The notes: generated by a model not told the origin, from the letters alone. Positions 9,482 to 17,978 are shown, counted from the first letter of the stretch. The stretch is DNA of 64,000 nt from Coprococcus comes ATCC 27758 (GCF_025149785.1 NZ_CP102277.1:558001-622000); one strand, 5' to 3'. Program-made: numbers and translations.

Positions 9482-9715
9482 ATGGCAAAAAATTATAATG
9501 CTTCAGAAAACAGTACAAACAAAAATTCATATGGATCCAATAAGAATGCGTATGCTGAAAATGCTTCCGGCAAGAATCAGTCAAATAAAAATTCAGGCAA
9601 TAAAAATGCATCCGGTAAAAATACGACTAACCGGAATGCAAAGAATGCATATGAATCAGACCGTAATGCATATGACAGCTCAAAGTCCTGCCATAACGAA
9701 AGTGATAAGTATTAA
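9482..9715 (+). CDS. Small asparagine-rich low-complexity protein
   Basis: This 77-residue protein is about one quarter asparagine (19 of 77), with much Ser, Lys, Gly, Tyr and Ala and almost no large aliphatic residues. It is built from loose repeats of SNKN, SGNKNAS and SGKN. There is no signal peptide or membrane segment and only one Cys, near the end. The start at 9482 has a strong CAGGAGG ribosome-binding site, and a TATAAT box lies near 9374, followed by a terminator after the gene, so it appears to be a real transcription unit. An overlapping 127-codon frame (9417-9800) lacks a ribosome-binding site and is rejected. I do not recognise the family; a disordered spore-associated or nucleic-acid-coating role is a guess. 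Confidence 0.7.
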   Translation: MAKNYNASENSTNKNSYGSNKNAYAENASGKNQSNKNSGNKNASGKNTTNRNAKNAYESDRNAYDSSKSCHNESDKY

Positions 9716-9740
9716 AAAGTGCAAAGCAGTTAAGAATGGA

Positions 9741-9776
9741 AAAGCAGCGGTTTGGATTCCGCTGCTTTTCTGTTTT
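9741..9776 (+). terminator. terminator after Asn-rich gene
   Basis: Perfect AAAGCAGCGG/CCGCTGCTTT arms, 8-base loop, then TTCTGTTTTT. Confidence 0.88.
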
Positions 9777-9825
9777 TGGTGTAGCAATCTGGTTCCTTAA
9801 AAAATTTGTGGTACAAGCGCACTAC

Positions 9826-9855
9826 TTGACAAAAGGCAACCGAAAAACGTAATAT
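9826..9855 (+). promoter_or_regulatory. promoter of the methyltransferase-rdgB-phosphoesterase operon
   Basis: TTGACA (9826-9831), 18-base spacer, TAATAT (9850-9855), about 40 bases before the methyltransferase start. Confidence 0.7.
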
Positions 9856-9893
9856 AGTTTATAACAGATTGCAGAGTAGAGAAAGGAAAAAGA

Positions 9894-11054
9894 ATGGAAA
9901 AAATGGAGCTGATAGCACCCTGCCATTTCGGAATGGAAGCTGTTCTGAAGCGGGAAGTGCTGGATTTAGGATATGAGATATCAACAGTAGAAGACGGAAG
10001 AGTATGCTTCTGGGGAGATGCACAGGCGATTTGCGATGCGAACGTGTTCCTTCGGACAGCAGAAAAAATCCTTCTTAAGGTTGGTTCGTTTAAAGCAGAG
10101 ACATTTGATGAATTATTTGAGAAAACAAGAGTACTTCCGTGGGAGAATTATATTCCGAAGAACGGAAAATTCTGGGTGACGAAGGCTGCATCTGTAAAGA
10201 GTAAGCTGTTCAGTCCGTCAGATATTCAGTCGATCATGAAAAAAGCCATGGTAGAAAGGCTGAGACGGATCTACGGGATAGAATGGTTCCAGGAGGATGG
10301 ACCAGCTTACCCGATCCGTGTATTTCTGATGAAAGATATCGTGACGATCGGGATAGATACCTCCGGCGTATCTTTACATAAGAGAGGTTATCGTCAGATG
10401 ACCGTAAAGGCACCGATCACAGAGACATTGGCATCCGCACTGATCATGCTGACACCGTGGCACAAGGACCGGATCCTGGTAGACCCTTTCTGCGGAAGTG
10501 GAACATTTCCAATCGAAGCGGCTTTGATGGCAGCTAATATTGCACCGGGGATGAACCGTTCCTTTACAGCAGAAGAATGGGTGAACCTGATTCCGAAAAA
10601 GGCATGGTATGATGCAATGGATGAGGCAAATGATGTGATCGACCGGAAGGTACAGGTTGATATTCAGGGATATGACCTGAATCCGGAGGCAGTAAAAGCA
10701 GCAAGACAGAATGCCAAAGATGCAGGCGTTGACCATCTGATCCATTTTCAGGAAAGAGCGGTAAAGGATTTAAGCCACCCGAAGAAGTATGGCTTTATCA
10801 TTACAAATCCGCCGTATGGCGAGCGACTGGAGGATAAAAAGGATCTGCCGCAGTTATACAGAGAATTTGGTGAGAGTTTTAAAAAGCTGGATAGCTGGTC
10901 TGCATATATGATCACCAGTTACGAGGATGCAGAACGTTATTTCGGAAGAAAAGCAGATAAGAACCGGAAGATATATAATGGTATGCTGAAGACCTATTTT
11001 TATCAGTTCTTAGGTCCGAAGCCACCGAAACGCCCAAAAGAACCAAAACAGTAA
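9894..11054 (+). CDS. THUMP-domain class I SAM RNA methyltransferase (RlmL/YpsC type)
   Basis: This 386-residue protein has an N-terminal ferredoxin-like/THUMP region (about 1-155) and a C-terminal UPF0020 methyltransferase domain. SAM-binding DPFCGSGTFPIEAA lies near residue 197 and the catalytic TNPPYGERL near 303, which is the (N/D)PPY motif for N2-guanine methylation. The family methylates 23S rRNA guanine (2445 in E. coli numbering); the E. coli enzyme is fused to RlmK, whereas this is the single-domain YpsC form. It is first in an operon with rdgB and a phosphoesterase. The C terminus is a Pro/Lys-rich tail (GPKPPKRPKEPKQ). Exact target base is inferred. Confidence 0.88.
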   Translation: MEKMELIAPCHFGMEAVLKREVLDLGYEISTVEDGRVCFWGDAQAICDANVFLRTAEKILLKVGSFKAETFDELFEKTRVLPWENYIPKNGKFWVTKAASVKSKLFSPSDIQSIMKKAMVERLRRIYGIEWFQEDGPAYPIRVFLMKDIVTIGIDTSGVSLHKRGYRQMTVKAPITETLASALIMLTPWHKDRILVDPFCGSGTFPIEAALMAANIAPGMNRSFTAEEWVNLIPKKAWYDAMDEANDVIDRKVQVDIQGYDLNPEAVKAARQNAKDAGVDHLIHFQERAVKDLSHPKKYGFIITNPPYGERLEDKKDLPQLYREFGESFKKLDSWSAYMITSYEDAERYFGRKADKNRKIYNGMLKTYFYQFLGPKPPKRPKEPKQ

Positions 11055-11073
11055 GAGAAAGAAGAATTTACAG

Positions 11074-11679
11074 ATGAAAATTATTTTTGCAACGGGTAAT
11101 AAGAATAAAATGACAGAGATCCGCCAGATTTTGCGGGATCTGGGGATGGAGATCCTTTCAATGAAGGAAGCCGGGGTTGACATTGATATCGTAGAGGATG
11201 GAAAGTCCTTTGAGGAAAATGCGATGATCAAAGCCTCAGCGATCGCAGAGCTGCCGGAAGTGAGGGCGATGGATGCGATTGTGCTGGCAGATGATTCCGG
11301 ACTGGAAATCGATTATCTGAATAAAGAACCGGGAATCTATTCTGCACGCTATGCGGGAACCGATACTTCGTATGATATCAAGAACAGCCTCCTGCTCTCA
11401 AGAATGAAGGGCGTACCGGACAAGCAGCGTACAGCAAGGTTTGTCTGTGCGGTGGCGGCAGTATTCCCGAACGGGGACAAAGAGGTTGTCCGTGGAACGA
11501 TGGAAGGATGTATTGGTTACGAAATCGCCGGAGCAAATGGATTTGGCTACGATCCGATCTTTTTCCTGCCGGAATACGGTTGCACCTCGGCAGAGCTTGC
11601 ACCGGAAAAGAAGAATGAACTCAGCCACAGAGGAGAAGCGCTTCGGATGATGAGACAGATCATGGAGAAAAAGTTATGA
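11074..11679 (+). CDS. rdgB: XTP/dITP diphosphatase (RdgB/HAM1 family)
   Basis: This 201-residue enzyme hydrolyses non-canonical purine triphosphates (XTP, dITP, ITP) to monophosphates and pyrophosphate, keeping them out of DNA and RNA. The N-terminal TGNKNKMTEI motif, ADDSGLEIDYL near 68-78 and GFGYDPIFFLPEYG near 148 are the expected nucleotide and metal sites, and SHRGEAL follows. The length is normal. It starts 19 bases after the methyltransferase and overlaps the next gene by 4 bases (ATGA), so the three genes form one operon. Confidence 0.95.
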   Translation: MKIIFATGNKNKMTEIRQILRDLGMEILSMKEAGVDIDIVEDGKSFEENAMIKASAIAELPEVRAMDAIVLADDSGLEIDYLNKEPGIYSARYAGTDTSYDIKNSLLLSRMKGVPDKQRTARFVCAVAAVFPNGDKEVVRGTMEGCIGYEIAGANGFGYDPIFFLPEYGCTSAELAPEKKNELSHRGEALRMMRQIMEKKL

Positions 11680-12158
11680 GAGTATTGATTATTAGTGATA
11701 CACATGGAAGACATACTGCATTTGACCGGGCAATCATGGAAGCTGGAAAGATTGATTATCTGGTGCATCTCGGGGATACAGAGGGCGGAGAAGACTATAT
11801 TGAGGCATTCTGCGGATGTCCGGCGTATATACTGGCTGGGAATAATGATTTCTTCTCACGCAATCTCCGGGAGATGGAGATTTATTTTGGCAAGAAAAAA
11901 GCATTTATGGCACATGGACACCAGTATTCGGTGTCTCTTGGTGTAGAGCGGATCCTGGATGAGGGAAGATCGAGAAATGCAGATATCGTGATGTTTGGTC
12001 ATACACACAGACCGTATCTGAAAAAGTTTGGTGATATTACAGTGCTGAATCCGGGCAGTCTGGCATTTCCACGGCAGGAAGGCAGAAAAGGCAGTTATAT
12101 TATTATGGAGATGGATCGGGACGGGAATACGGAGTTTACGATTCATTATCTGGATTAG
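11676..12158 (+). CDS. YfcE/MJ0936-type metallophosphoesterase
   Basis: This 160-residue protein is a small calcineurin-like phosphodiesterase. The metal ligands are visible in order: ISDTHGR (about 5-11), VHLGDTEG, AGNNDFF, AHGHQYS and MFGHTHRPY. Family members hydrolyse phosphodiesters in vitro with Mn; the physiological substrate is unknown. It is often the neighbour of rdgB in Firmicutes, as here, and is translationally coupled to it by a 4-base overlap. A terminator hairpin follows. Confidence 0.93.
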   Translation: MRVLIISDTHGRHTAFDRAIMEAGKIDYLVHLGDTEGGEDYIEAFCGCPAYILAGNNDFFSRNLREMEIYFGKKKAFMAHGHQYSVSLGVERILDEGRSRNADIVMFGHTHRPYLKKFGDITVLNPGSLAFPRQEGRKGSYIIMEMDRDGNTEFTIHYLD

Positions 12159-12165
12159 AGTAGGT

Positions 12166-12212
12166 GGCACGTATTTTTGCTGAAAAAAGGGCAAAAATGC
12201 GTGTCTTTTACA
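12166..12212 (+). terminator. terminator after the phosphoesterase operon
   Basis: GGCACGTATTTTTGC and GCAAAAATGCGTGTC pair closely, followed by TTTTAC. Confidence 0.75.
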
Positions 12213-12257
12213 AGAAAAAGAAAAATAAAAATTTCTTAAAAAAATTCAAAAAACATG

Positions 12258-12286
12258 TTGACTTTTTGAAAACCTTGTAATATAAT
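12258..12286 (+). promoter_or_regulatory. promoter of the tRNA array
   Basis: TTGACT (12258-12263), 17-base spacer, TATAAT (12281-12286), 39 bases before tRNA-Pro. Confidence 0.85.
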
Positions 12287-12324
12287 AACTTTTGTCGTCA
12301 CGGAGATGACAAACAGATAAACAA

Positions 12325-12399
12325 CGGGGTGTGGCTCAGCTTGGCTAGAGCGCCTGGTTTGGGACCAGGAGGTCGCAGGTTCGAATCCTGTCACCCCGA
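12325..12399 (+). tRNA. tRNA-Pro (TGG)
   Basis: Acceptor CGGGGTG/CACCCCG, anticodon stem CCTGG/CCAGG with loop TTTGGGA, T-loop TTCGAAT. First gene of the array; CCA not encoded. Confidence 0.95.
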
Positions 12400-12407
12400 T
12401 GTGATCT

Positions 12408-12478
12408 GCGGGTGTAGTTCAATGGTAGAACACCAGCCTTCCAAGCTGGATACGTGGGTTCGATTCCCATCACCCGCT
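12408..12478 (+). tRNA. tRNA-Gly (TCC)
   Basis: Acceptor GCGGGTG/CACCCGC, anticodon stem CCAGC/GCTGG with loop CTTCCAA, T-loop TTCGATT. Confidence 0.95.
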
Positions 12479-12500
12479 TACACTGAGAAACCAGTGTTGT

Positions 12501-12574
<74 letters not shown>

Positions 12575-12581
12575 TTTATAT

Positions 12582-12656
12582 GGTGGGTATAGCGCAGTTG
12601 GTTAGCGCGCCAGATTGTGGCTCTGGAGGCCCAGGGTTCGAATCCCTGTATCCACC
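12582..12656 (+). tRNA. tRNA-His (GTG)
   Basis: Acceptor GTGGGTA/TATCCAC with the extra 5' G (12582) facing C73 (12656), as expected for tRNA-His; anticodon loop TTGTGGC. Confidence 0.95.
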
Positions 12657-12681
12657 CTTTAATTTATAATATTTGAAAGAA

Positions 12682-12711
12682 ATGGCAAGCAGAAATGCTC
12701 GCATTTTTTTT
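12682..12711 (+). terminator. terminator after tRNA-His
   Basis: Imperfect stem ATGGCAAGC/GCTCGCAT followed by eight Ts. Confidence 0.65.
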
Positions 12712-12746
12712 ATGATAGACATTGCAAGAGTGGATATCATAAAAGT

Positions 12747-12820
12747 CTCCGGCAGGATATGAGAGCTTTGGCAGATTACGGGATGCCATAAGTTAAGCGA
12801 TTGTCGCAGGCGCGGGAATG
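12747..12820 (+). repeat. second copy of a degenerate intergenic repeat block
   Basis: Begins CTCCGGCAGGAT and ends AGGCGCGGGAATG, matching the ends of the 8493-8558 block. The middle is diverged and 8 bases longer. No gene here. Confidence 0.45.
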
Positions 12821-12856
12821 TGCCATGGCGCATTCTATGTTAAGACATAAAGATAA

Positions 12857-12928
12857 TGGGTCATCGCCAAGCGGTAAGGCACAGGACTTTGACTCCTGCA
12901 CTCGCTGGTTCGAATCCAGCTGGCCCAG
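12857..12928 (+). tRNA. tRNA-Gln (TTG)
   Basis: Acceptor TGGGTCA/TGGCCCA, anticodon stem CAGGA/TCCTG with loop CTTTGAC, T-loop TTCGAAT. Confidence 0.95.
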
Positions 12929-12932
12929 TTAC

Positions 12933-13005
12933 GGGCGTGTAGCTCAGGTGGTAGAGCACTTGACTTTTAATCAAGTTGTCCGGGGTTCGAATCCCCGCAC
13001 GCTCA
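12933..13005 (+). tRNA. tRNA-Lys (TTT)
   Basis: Acceptor GGGCGTG/CACGCTC, anticodon stem CTTGA/TCAAG with loop CTTTTAA; only 4 bases after tRNA-Gln. Confidence 0.95.
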
Positions 13006-13010
13006 CTTAT

Positions 13011-13044
13011 TTAGTCCCATGGTTTTCTGTGGGACTAAAAAAAT
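13011..13044 (+). terminator. hairpin between tRNA-Lys and tRNA-Leu
   Basis: TTTAGTCCCA and TGGGACTAAA arms around a short loop, followed by As, not Ts, on this strand. It may terminate weakly or be a processing signal. Confidence 0.5.
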
Positions 13045-13125
13045 GCGGATGTGGCGGAACTGGCAGACGCGCTAGACTTAGGATCTAGTCTCTACGAGGT
13101 GCAGGTTCAAGTCCTGTCATCCGCA
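13045..13125 (+). tRNA. tRNA-Leu (TAG)
   Basis: Class II tRNA with long variable arm; acceptor GCGGATG/CATCCGC, anticodon stem CTAGA/TCTAG with loop CTTAGGA. Confidence 0.95.
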
Positions 13126-13169
13126 TTTAGTTAAACATAACAAAACCAGTTATATATAGAAGTAATAGA

Positions 13170-13200
13170 GGAACCTTTACCAAAAAGGTTTCTTTTTTTG
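13170..13200 (+). terminator. terminator of the tRNA array
   Basis: GAACCTTT/AAAGGTTTC arms followed by TTTTTTT. Confidence 0.8.
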
Positions 13201-13598
13201 CTTTTTTTATGGATTTTAAGGAAAAAGCGGAAAAAGAAAAGAAGAAGCAGTATTTAGATATTTCTGTTGAAAATATCCGGATCGAGATCGTCTCTTTTAC
13301 AAATTCCAACTATATGTTAATATAATCATATGAAGATGTTGGGATCCAAAGGTATTTTGCCCCCTTTGATACCAGATTGCTACGTGCTTTGCACTCTCGC
13401 AATCCTCAAAAACATTCTCCTTTCGGAACATTTTCATCCAATGAAAGGAAGAACTTCTAAAAAAACAGGTGAAAAAGAAACTAGAGAATAATTAAAGCAT
13501 GAATAAATGATAAACGGTGAGTACCGCTTTTATTGATCACATTGCGGCAATAAATACATGTAACAGGGAAATTTTAACAAAGTAAGAGGGACGAAAGA
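13201..13598. other. gene-free spacer with a degenerate inverted repeat
   Basis: No coding region is supported. At 13339-13372 GGGATCCAAAGG...CCTTTGATACC makes an imperfect inverted repeat preceded by GATGTTG. It resembles the GATGTTGGGGTCAAAA...TTTTGACCCTGGTATCA element near 8588-8652. The rest is AT-rich, with no clear promoter. Confidence 0.4.
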
Positions 13599-14834
13599 AT
13601 GAAAATATTAAGTGTCACAGCCCAGAAGCCGGATAGTACCGGAAGCGGTATCTATCTGACGGAACTGGTCAGAGGATTTAAAAAAAAGGGAATCACCCAG
13701 TCAGTGATCGCGGGAGTTACAAAAGCTGATCAGGTATGTCTTCCGGAGGGGGTAAGCTTTTATCCGGTATATTTTGAATCGGAGCAGTTACCGTATCCGA
13801 TCACGGGAATGTCGGACGAGATGCCTTATCCGAGTACCAGGTATTCAGACCTGACAGAGGAGATGACAGAAACGTTCCGGAACGCATTTGGCGAGGTACT
13901 GAAAAAAGCAGTGGAGGAGTTGGATCCGGACGTGATCCTGTGTCACCATCTGTATCTCCTTACAGCGATTGTAAGAGAGCTGTTTCCTGATAAAAAGGTA
14001 TATGGGGTATCCCATGGATCCGACCTGCGGCAGATCCGCAAGACAGAACAGAACCGGGAATACATTTTACAGAGAATTCCTGCGCTGGATGGGATTTTTG
14101 CATTGCATGAGGAGCAGAAAGAGATGATCTGCGGAATTTACGGGGAGCATATCAGAGAGAAGGTACGGGTGATCGGAACCGGCTATAACAGTGATGTTTT
14201 CCGGCAGGAGATGGGGGCTTCACAGGGAGAAGAAAAAGAGCTGAGACTAATCTTTGCCGGAAAGATCTCAGAGAAAAAGGGTGTGAAAAGTCTGATCCGT
14301 TCGTTGGATTATCTGAAGGATTCCAGTCTTATTATTTCTCTGGAACTGGCAGGAGGTGCCGGGGATGAGGGCGAATATCAGGAAATCCGGGAGCTTGCCG
14401 AAAAGTGTCCGTTTGCAGTTACCTTTGCCGGGAAGATTACACAGCAGGAGTTGGCGAAGAAGATGAATCAGAGTGATGTTTTTGTACTGCCATCTTTTTA
14501 TGAAGGTCTTCCGCTTGTGATCATTGAGGCTCTGGCATGTGGTACCTATGTGATCTGTACAGATCTACCGGGGATCAGGAACTGGATCAATCAGAATCTT
14601 CCGGATAATGGTGTGGTTTTTGTAGAACCGCCAAGAAGAGTGAATGAAGATGAACCTGTGGAAGAAGAACTTCCGGTATTTGAAAAGAAACTTGCCGGAG
14701 CCATCGAAGGGATCGCAAAATATCCTGGATTAAAGCCGGAGAAGGAGCATCTGGAGCAGATTTCGTGGGACGGACTTTGTGTGCATCTTATGCAGATATT
14801 TGAGCAACAGAGTGTTTATCGAAAAACCCTATAA
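13599..14834 (+). CDS. GT4-family glycosyltransferase
   Basis: This 411-residue cytosolic protein has the GT-B fold of family 4 glycosyltransferases. The N-terminal acceptor domain begins MKILSVTAQKPDSTGSG. The donor domain includes LIFAGKISEKKGVKSLI near 215 and the E-x7-E motif in FYEGLPLVIIEALACG near 306. It would move a sugar from a nucleotide donor to an unknown acceptor. It has a GTAAGAGGGACG leader with only a modest ribosome-binding site. It is followed by a PHP protein and has no polysaccharide cluster around it, so the acceptor cannot be guessed. No membrane segment is visible. Confidence 0.88.
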   Translation: MKILSVTAQKPDSTGSGIYLTELVRGFKKKGITQSVIAGVTKADQVCLPEGVSFYPVYFESEQLPYPITGMSDEMPYPSTRYSDLTEEMTETFRNAFGEVLKKAVEELDPDVILCHHLYLLTAIVRELFPDKKVYGVSHGSDLRQIRKTEQNREYILQRIPALDGIFALHEEQKEMICGIYGEHIREKVRVIGTGYNSDVFRQEMGASQGEEKELRLIFAGKISEKKGVKSLIRSLDYLKDSSLIISLELAGGAGDEGEYQEIRELAEKCPFAVTFAGKITQQELAKKMNQSDVFVLPSFYEGLPLVIIEALACGTYVICTDLPGIRNWINQNLPDNGVVFVEPPRRVNEDEPVEEELPVFEKKLAGAIEGIAKYPGLKPEKEHLEQISWDGLCVHLMQIFEQQSVYRKTL

Positions 14835-14937
14835 TTGAATTTCTGCATGTGAATTATCAATTATTTTTTTGTAAAACAACATGTTAAAATGAAGAAAAGA
14901 GAAATGAAAAGGCATTTTAACAGGAGGTTATTAATAG

Positions 14938-15621
14938 TTGATAATTGATATGCATATGCATGAGATGCGTTATTCGGGGGACAGCTTTTTAAGATTGGAG
15001 AACATGGTAGAGATCGCAAAGCACAGAGGACTTGATGGAATCTGTATTACGGATCATGACAGTATGGGACTGAAGGAATTTGCGGCAGAGTATTCGGAGA
15101 AAACAGGATTTCCGATTTTTGTCGGAATTGAATTTTATTCCCTGCAGGGAGACATTGTAGCATTTGGAATTGAGGATTATCCAAAAGAGAGAATCCCGGC
15201 ACAGGAGTTTGTAGATCTGGTACAGGCACAGGGCGGTATGTGTTTCAGTGCCCATCCATTCCGCAATAATAACAGGGGACTGGAAGAGAACCTGAAGATT
15301 GTAAAGGGACTTGATGGAATCGAAGTGCTGAACGGCAGCACACTTTACGAGGCAAATCGAAAGGCGGCAGAATATGCGGCTGAGCTTGGACTTGCAACAG
15401 TTGGATCAAGTGATTGCCATGTGCCGGAGAAGCTGGGAATTTATGCAACGTATTTTCCAAGAGAGATCCGTTCGGTACAGGAACTGATCCGGAGTGTAAA
15501 ACGATGTGAGACTCTTCCGGTGTATTATAAAGAGGGTGGATATTATCTCTGGGATATGAAAAATCCGATTGATGCGCCGTTTCACATTTACGAGCAGGAA
15601 CAGATGGTGTGTGCCGGTTAA
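14938..15621 (+). CDS. PHP-domain metal-dependent phosphoesterase
   Basis: This 227-residue protein is a stand-alone PHP-domain phosphoesterase. Metal ligands are seen in IDMHMHEMRYSGD (start), ITDHDS near 40, SAHPFR near 103 and GSSDCHVPEKLG near 161. The ORF opens with TTG at 14938, 10 bases after an AGGAGG site. An in-frame ATG at 14950 would cut into the first conserved motif, so the TTG start is preferred. Relatives hydrolyse sugar phosphates, 3',5'-nucleotides or histidinol phosphate; the length and motif pattern fit the general TrpH/YciV type. Substrate unknown. Confidence 0.85.
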   Translation: MIIDMHMHEMRYSGDSFLRLENMVEIAKHRGLDGICITDHDSMGLKEFAAEYSEKTGFPIFVGIEFYSLQGDIVAFGIEDYPKERIPAQEFVDLVQAQGGMCFSAHPFRNNNRGLEENLKIVKGLDGIEVLNGSTLYEANRKAAEYAAELGLATVGSSDCHVPEKLGIYATYFPREIRSVQELIRSVKRCETLPVYYKEGGYYLWDMKNPIDAPFHIYEQEQMVCAG

Positions 15622-15666
15622 CGTAAAAAATGAGAACAGATATGAAAAAATTAAACGCTTTTTTTA

Positions 15667-15695
15667 TTGAAAGTGTGTTATTTCCATAGTATTAT
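15667..15695 (+). promoter_or_regulatory. promoter of fprA
   Basis: TTGAAA (15667-15672), 17-base spacer, TATTAT (15690-15695). The resulting leader would be about 135 bases and contains two hairpins. Confidence 0.55.
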
Positions 15696-15715
15696 TAAGA
15701 GTGGAAATTAAGAGG

Positions 15716-15776
15716 GCTGGAATGTAATATTTCCAGCTTTCTTATTTAACAGGAAATTCCGTAGGAACTTCCTGCC
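15716..15776 (+). promoter_or_regulatory. two hairpins in the fprA leader, the first terminator-like
   Basis: GCTGGAA/TTCCAGC (15716-15737) is followed by TTTCTTATTT. A second stem CAGGAAATTCC/GGAACTTCCTG spans about 15750-15774. The first may be an attenuator because it lies just after the promoter, or the end of the PHP transcript. Confidence 0.5.
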
Positions 15777-15837
15777 AAATAAAAGACACTACGTGCCGGA
15801 GTATATTTTCAATCACCAATTACAAGGAGGAACTAAC

Positions 15838-17004
15838 ATGAAAGACATAGTAATTTCAGATGCAGTAAAATATATCGGAGCAGATGATAAGGATCTGGAT
15901 CTCTTTGAGAGCCAGTACATCGTTCCAAACGGAGTATCCTACAACTCTTATGTGATCCTGGACGAGAAGATCGCAGTTATGGATACGATTGATACGAGAA
16001 AGACAGACGAATGGAAAGAGAATCTGGAGAGGGTGCTGGATGGAAGAACACCGGATTATCTGGTTGTATCGCATCTGGAACCGGATCATGCCGGAAGCAT
16101 CAAAGAATTTGCAGACAAATATCCGGAAGCCAAGATCGTGGCAAGTGCAAAAGCTATTGCAATGCTTCCACAGTTCTTTGAAATCGCAGATCTGGCAGAC
16201 CGTGCAGTTGCGGTAAAAGAAGGTGAAGAACTTTCCCTTGGAAGCCATACCCTTCAGTTCTTTATGGCTCCGATGGTTCACTGGCCGGAAGTTATGGTCG
16301 AATACGAAAAGTCTGAGAAGATTCTGTTCTCAGCAGATGGATTTGGTAAATTCGGTGCGCTGGATGCAGATGAGGACTGGACTTGTGAAGCAAGAAGATA
16401 CTACTTCAATATCGTAGGCAAATACGGTGCACAGGTACAGGCGCTTCTGAAAAAAGCAGCGACTCTGGACATTCAGACGATTTGCCCGCTTCATGGACCG
16501 ATCCTGAAAGAAAATCTGGGATACTATATCGGAAAATACATGACATGGAGCAGCTATGAACCGGAAGATGACGGGGTACTGGTTGCTTATGCATCAATCC
16601 ATGGCAATACCAAGACGGCAGCAGAGAAGATGAAAGAGATCCTGGAAGCCAAAGGTGCAAAGAAGGTAGCGATCACTGACCTTTCCAGAGATGATATGGC
16701 AGAGGCAATCGAGGATGCATTCCGCTATGACAAGCTGGTTCTTGCAGCAGCTTCCTATGATGCAAGTGTGTTCCCGTGCATGGAGACTTTCCTGAACAAA
16801 CTGACCAATAAGAACTACCAGAACCGTAAGATCGCAATTATCGAGAATGGTTCCTGGGCTCCGACAGCAGCACGTGTGATGAAAGGTTATGTAGAAAAGA
16901 TGAAGAAGATCACTCTCTGCGAAAAGACGGTTACGATCAAATCTACGATGAAAGATGCAGATGTAACTGCAATGGAAGAACTTGCAGATGAACTTCTTGC
17001 GTAA
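15838..17004 (+). CDS. FprA-type flavodiiron protein (A-type flavoprotein)
   Basis: From the ATG at 15838 with an AAGGAGG site, the 388-residue protein has an N-terminal metallo-beta-lactamase-like diiron domain and a C-terminal flavodoxin domain. Diiron ligands appear in SHLEPDHAGS near 79, MVHWPEVM near 144 and CPLHGPI near 222. The flavodoxin part starts near 250 with ASIHGNTKTAAEKM, the FMN phosphate loop. Such proteins reduce O2 to water and/or NO to N2O in the cytosol and protect anaerobes. There is no rubredoxin domain or neighbouring rubredoxin gene, so the electron donor is unknown. An upstream in-frame ATG (15793) lacks a ribosome-binding site. Confidence 0.92.
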   Translation: MKDIVISDAVKYIGADDKDLDLFESQYIVPNGVSYNSYVILDEKIAVMDTIDTRKTDEWKENLERVLDGRTPDYLVVSHLEPDHAGSIKEFADKYPEAKIVASAKAIAMLPQFFEIADLADRAVAVKEGEELSLGSHTLQFFMAPMVHWPEVMVEYEKSEKILFSADGFGKFGALDADEDWTCEARRYYFNIVGKYGAQVQALLKKAATLDIQTICPLHGPILKENLGYYIGKYMTWSSYEPEDDGVLVAYASIHGNTKTAAEKMKEILEAKGAKKVAITDLSRDDMAEAIEDAFRYDKLVLAAASYDASVFPCMETFLNKLTNKNYQNRKIAIIENGSWAPTAARVMKGYVEKMKKITLCEKTVTIKSTMKDADVTAMEELADELLA

Positions 17005-17021
17005 GAAACGGAAAGAATGAG

Positions 17022-17978
17022 ATGATAAAGTTAAAAGAGACTACAATGAGGAAACCCTGGGTGGTATGTATTCTTGCAATGGTCTGCTGTGCGTTATGGG
17101 GAAGTGCTTTTCCTTGTATCAAGGTTGGCTACCGGCTGTTTCAGATCGATTCAGCCGATACCGCCACGCAGATCCTGTTTGCAGGGTGCCGCTTTACGAT
17201 TGCAGGCATTATGGTTATTTTGTTTGGATCGATCCTGCAGGGACATTTTCTGAAAGCGGGGAAGGGAGATCTTCCGAGAATCGGAAAAATCTGTCTTTTA
17301 CAGACGGTGGCCCAGTATTTTTTCTTTTATGTAGGACTTGCACATACGACCGGAGTCAAAGGATCGATCGTTGAGGCATCCAATGTATTCCTTGCAATCC
17401 TTGTTTCCAGCCTGATTTTTCATCAGGAGAAACTGGATCAAAAAAAAGTGCTCGGATGTATCGTCGGATTTGCAGGGGTGGTTCTGATCAATCTGAGCGG
17501 AAGCAATGTGGATATGAGCTTTAATCTGACCGGAGATGGATTTATTTTTATCTCTGCGATCGCTTATGCATTATCTTCTGTACTGATCAAGAAGTATTCA
17601 GCCAAATCTGATCCGGTGATGTTAAGCGGATATCAGTTTACTGCAGGCGGGCTCGTGATGATCCTGATCGGATTCGTGATGGGTGGAAGAATCCATACGG
17701 CAAGTATGCCGGCAATGATTCTTCTGATCTATATGGCGCTGATTTCTGCAGTTGCATACACGCTGTGGGGAATCCTGTTGAAATACAATCCGGTATCCAA
17801 GGTATCGATCTTCGGATTTACGAATCCGGTATTCGGGGTGATCCTTTCCGCGATCATTTTGCGTGAGGGAAATGTATTCGGAATGAAAGACCTGATCGCA
17901 CTGGTGCTGGTTTCTATCGGAATCCTGATTGTCAACTGGGCGAAACCGGTGGGAGAAAAAGAAAAAGGAATGAACTAA
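17022..17978 (+). CDS. EamA/DMT-family transporter
   Basis: This 318-residue integral membrane protein has ten hydrophobic segments in two EamA halves (first about 12-150, second about 160-300), typical of drug/metabolite transporters. The first helix reads VVCILAMVCCALWGSAFP and the second half ends LVSIGILIVNWAKP. The substrate is not predictable. It follows fprA by 17 bases and is likely in the same transcript. A second in-frame ATG at 17046 is possible, but the membrane topology is unaffected. Confidence 0.88.
   Translation: MIKLKETTMRKPWVVCILAMVCCALWGSAFPCIKVGYRLFQIDSADTATQILFAGCRFTIAGIMVILFGSILQGHFLKAGKGDLPRIGKICLLQTVAQYFFFYVGLAHTTGVKGSIVEASNVFLAILVSSLIFHQEKLDQKKVLGCIVGFAGVVLINLSGSNVDMSFNLTGDGFIFISAIAYALSSVLIKKYSAKSDPVMLSGYQFTAGGLVMILIGFVMGGRIHTASMPAMILLIYMALISAVAYTLWGILLKYNPVSKVSIFGFTNPVFGVILSAIILREGNVFGMKDLIALVLVSIGILIVNWAKPVGEKEKGMN

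Noticed and set aside
9417-9800. A 127-codon ORF overlapping the Asn-rich gene in another frame
   Set aside because: No ribosome-binding site, and it reads through the terminator; the 77-codon frame has AGGAGG and ends before the terminator.
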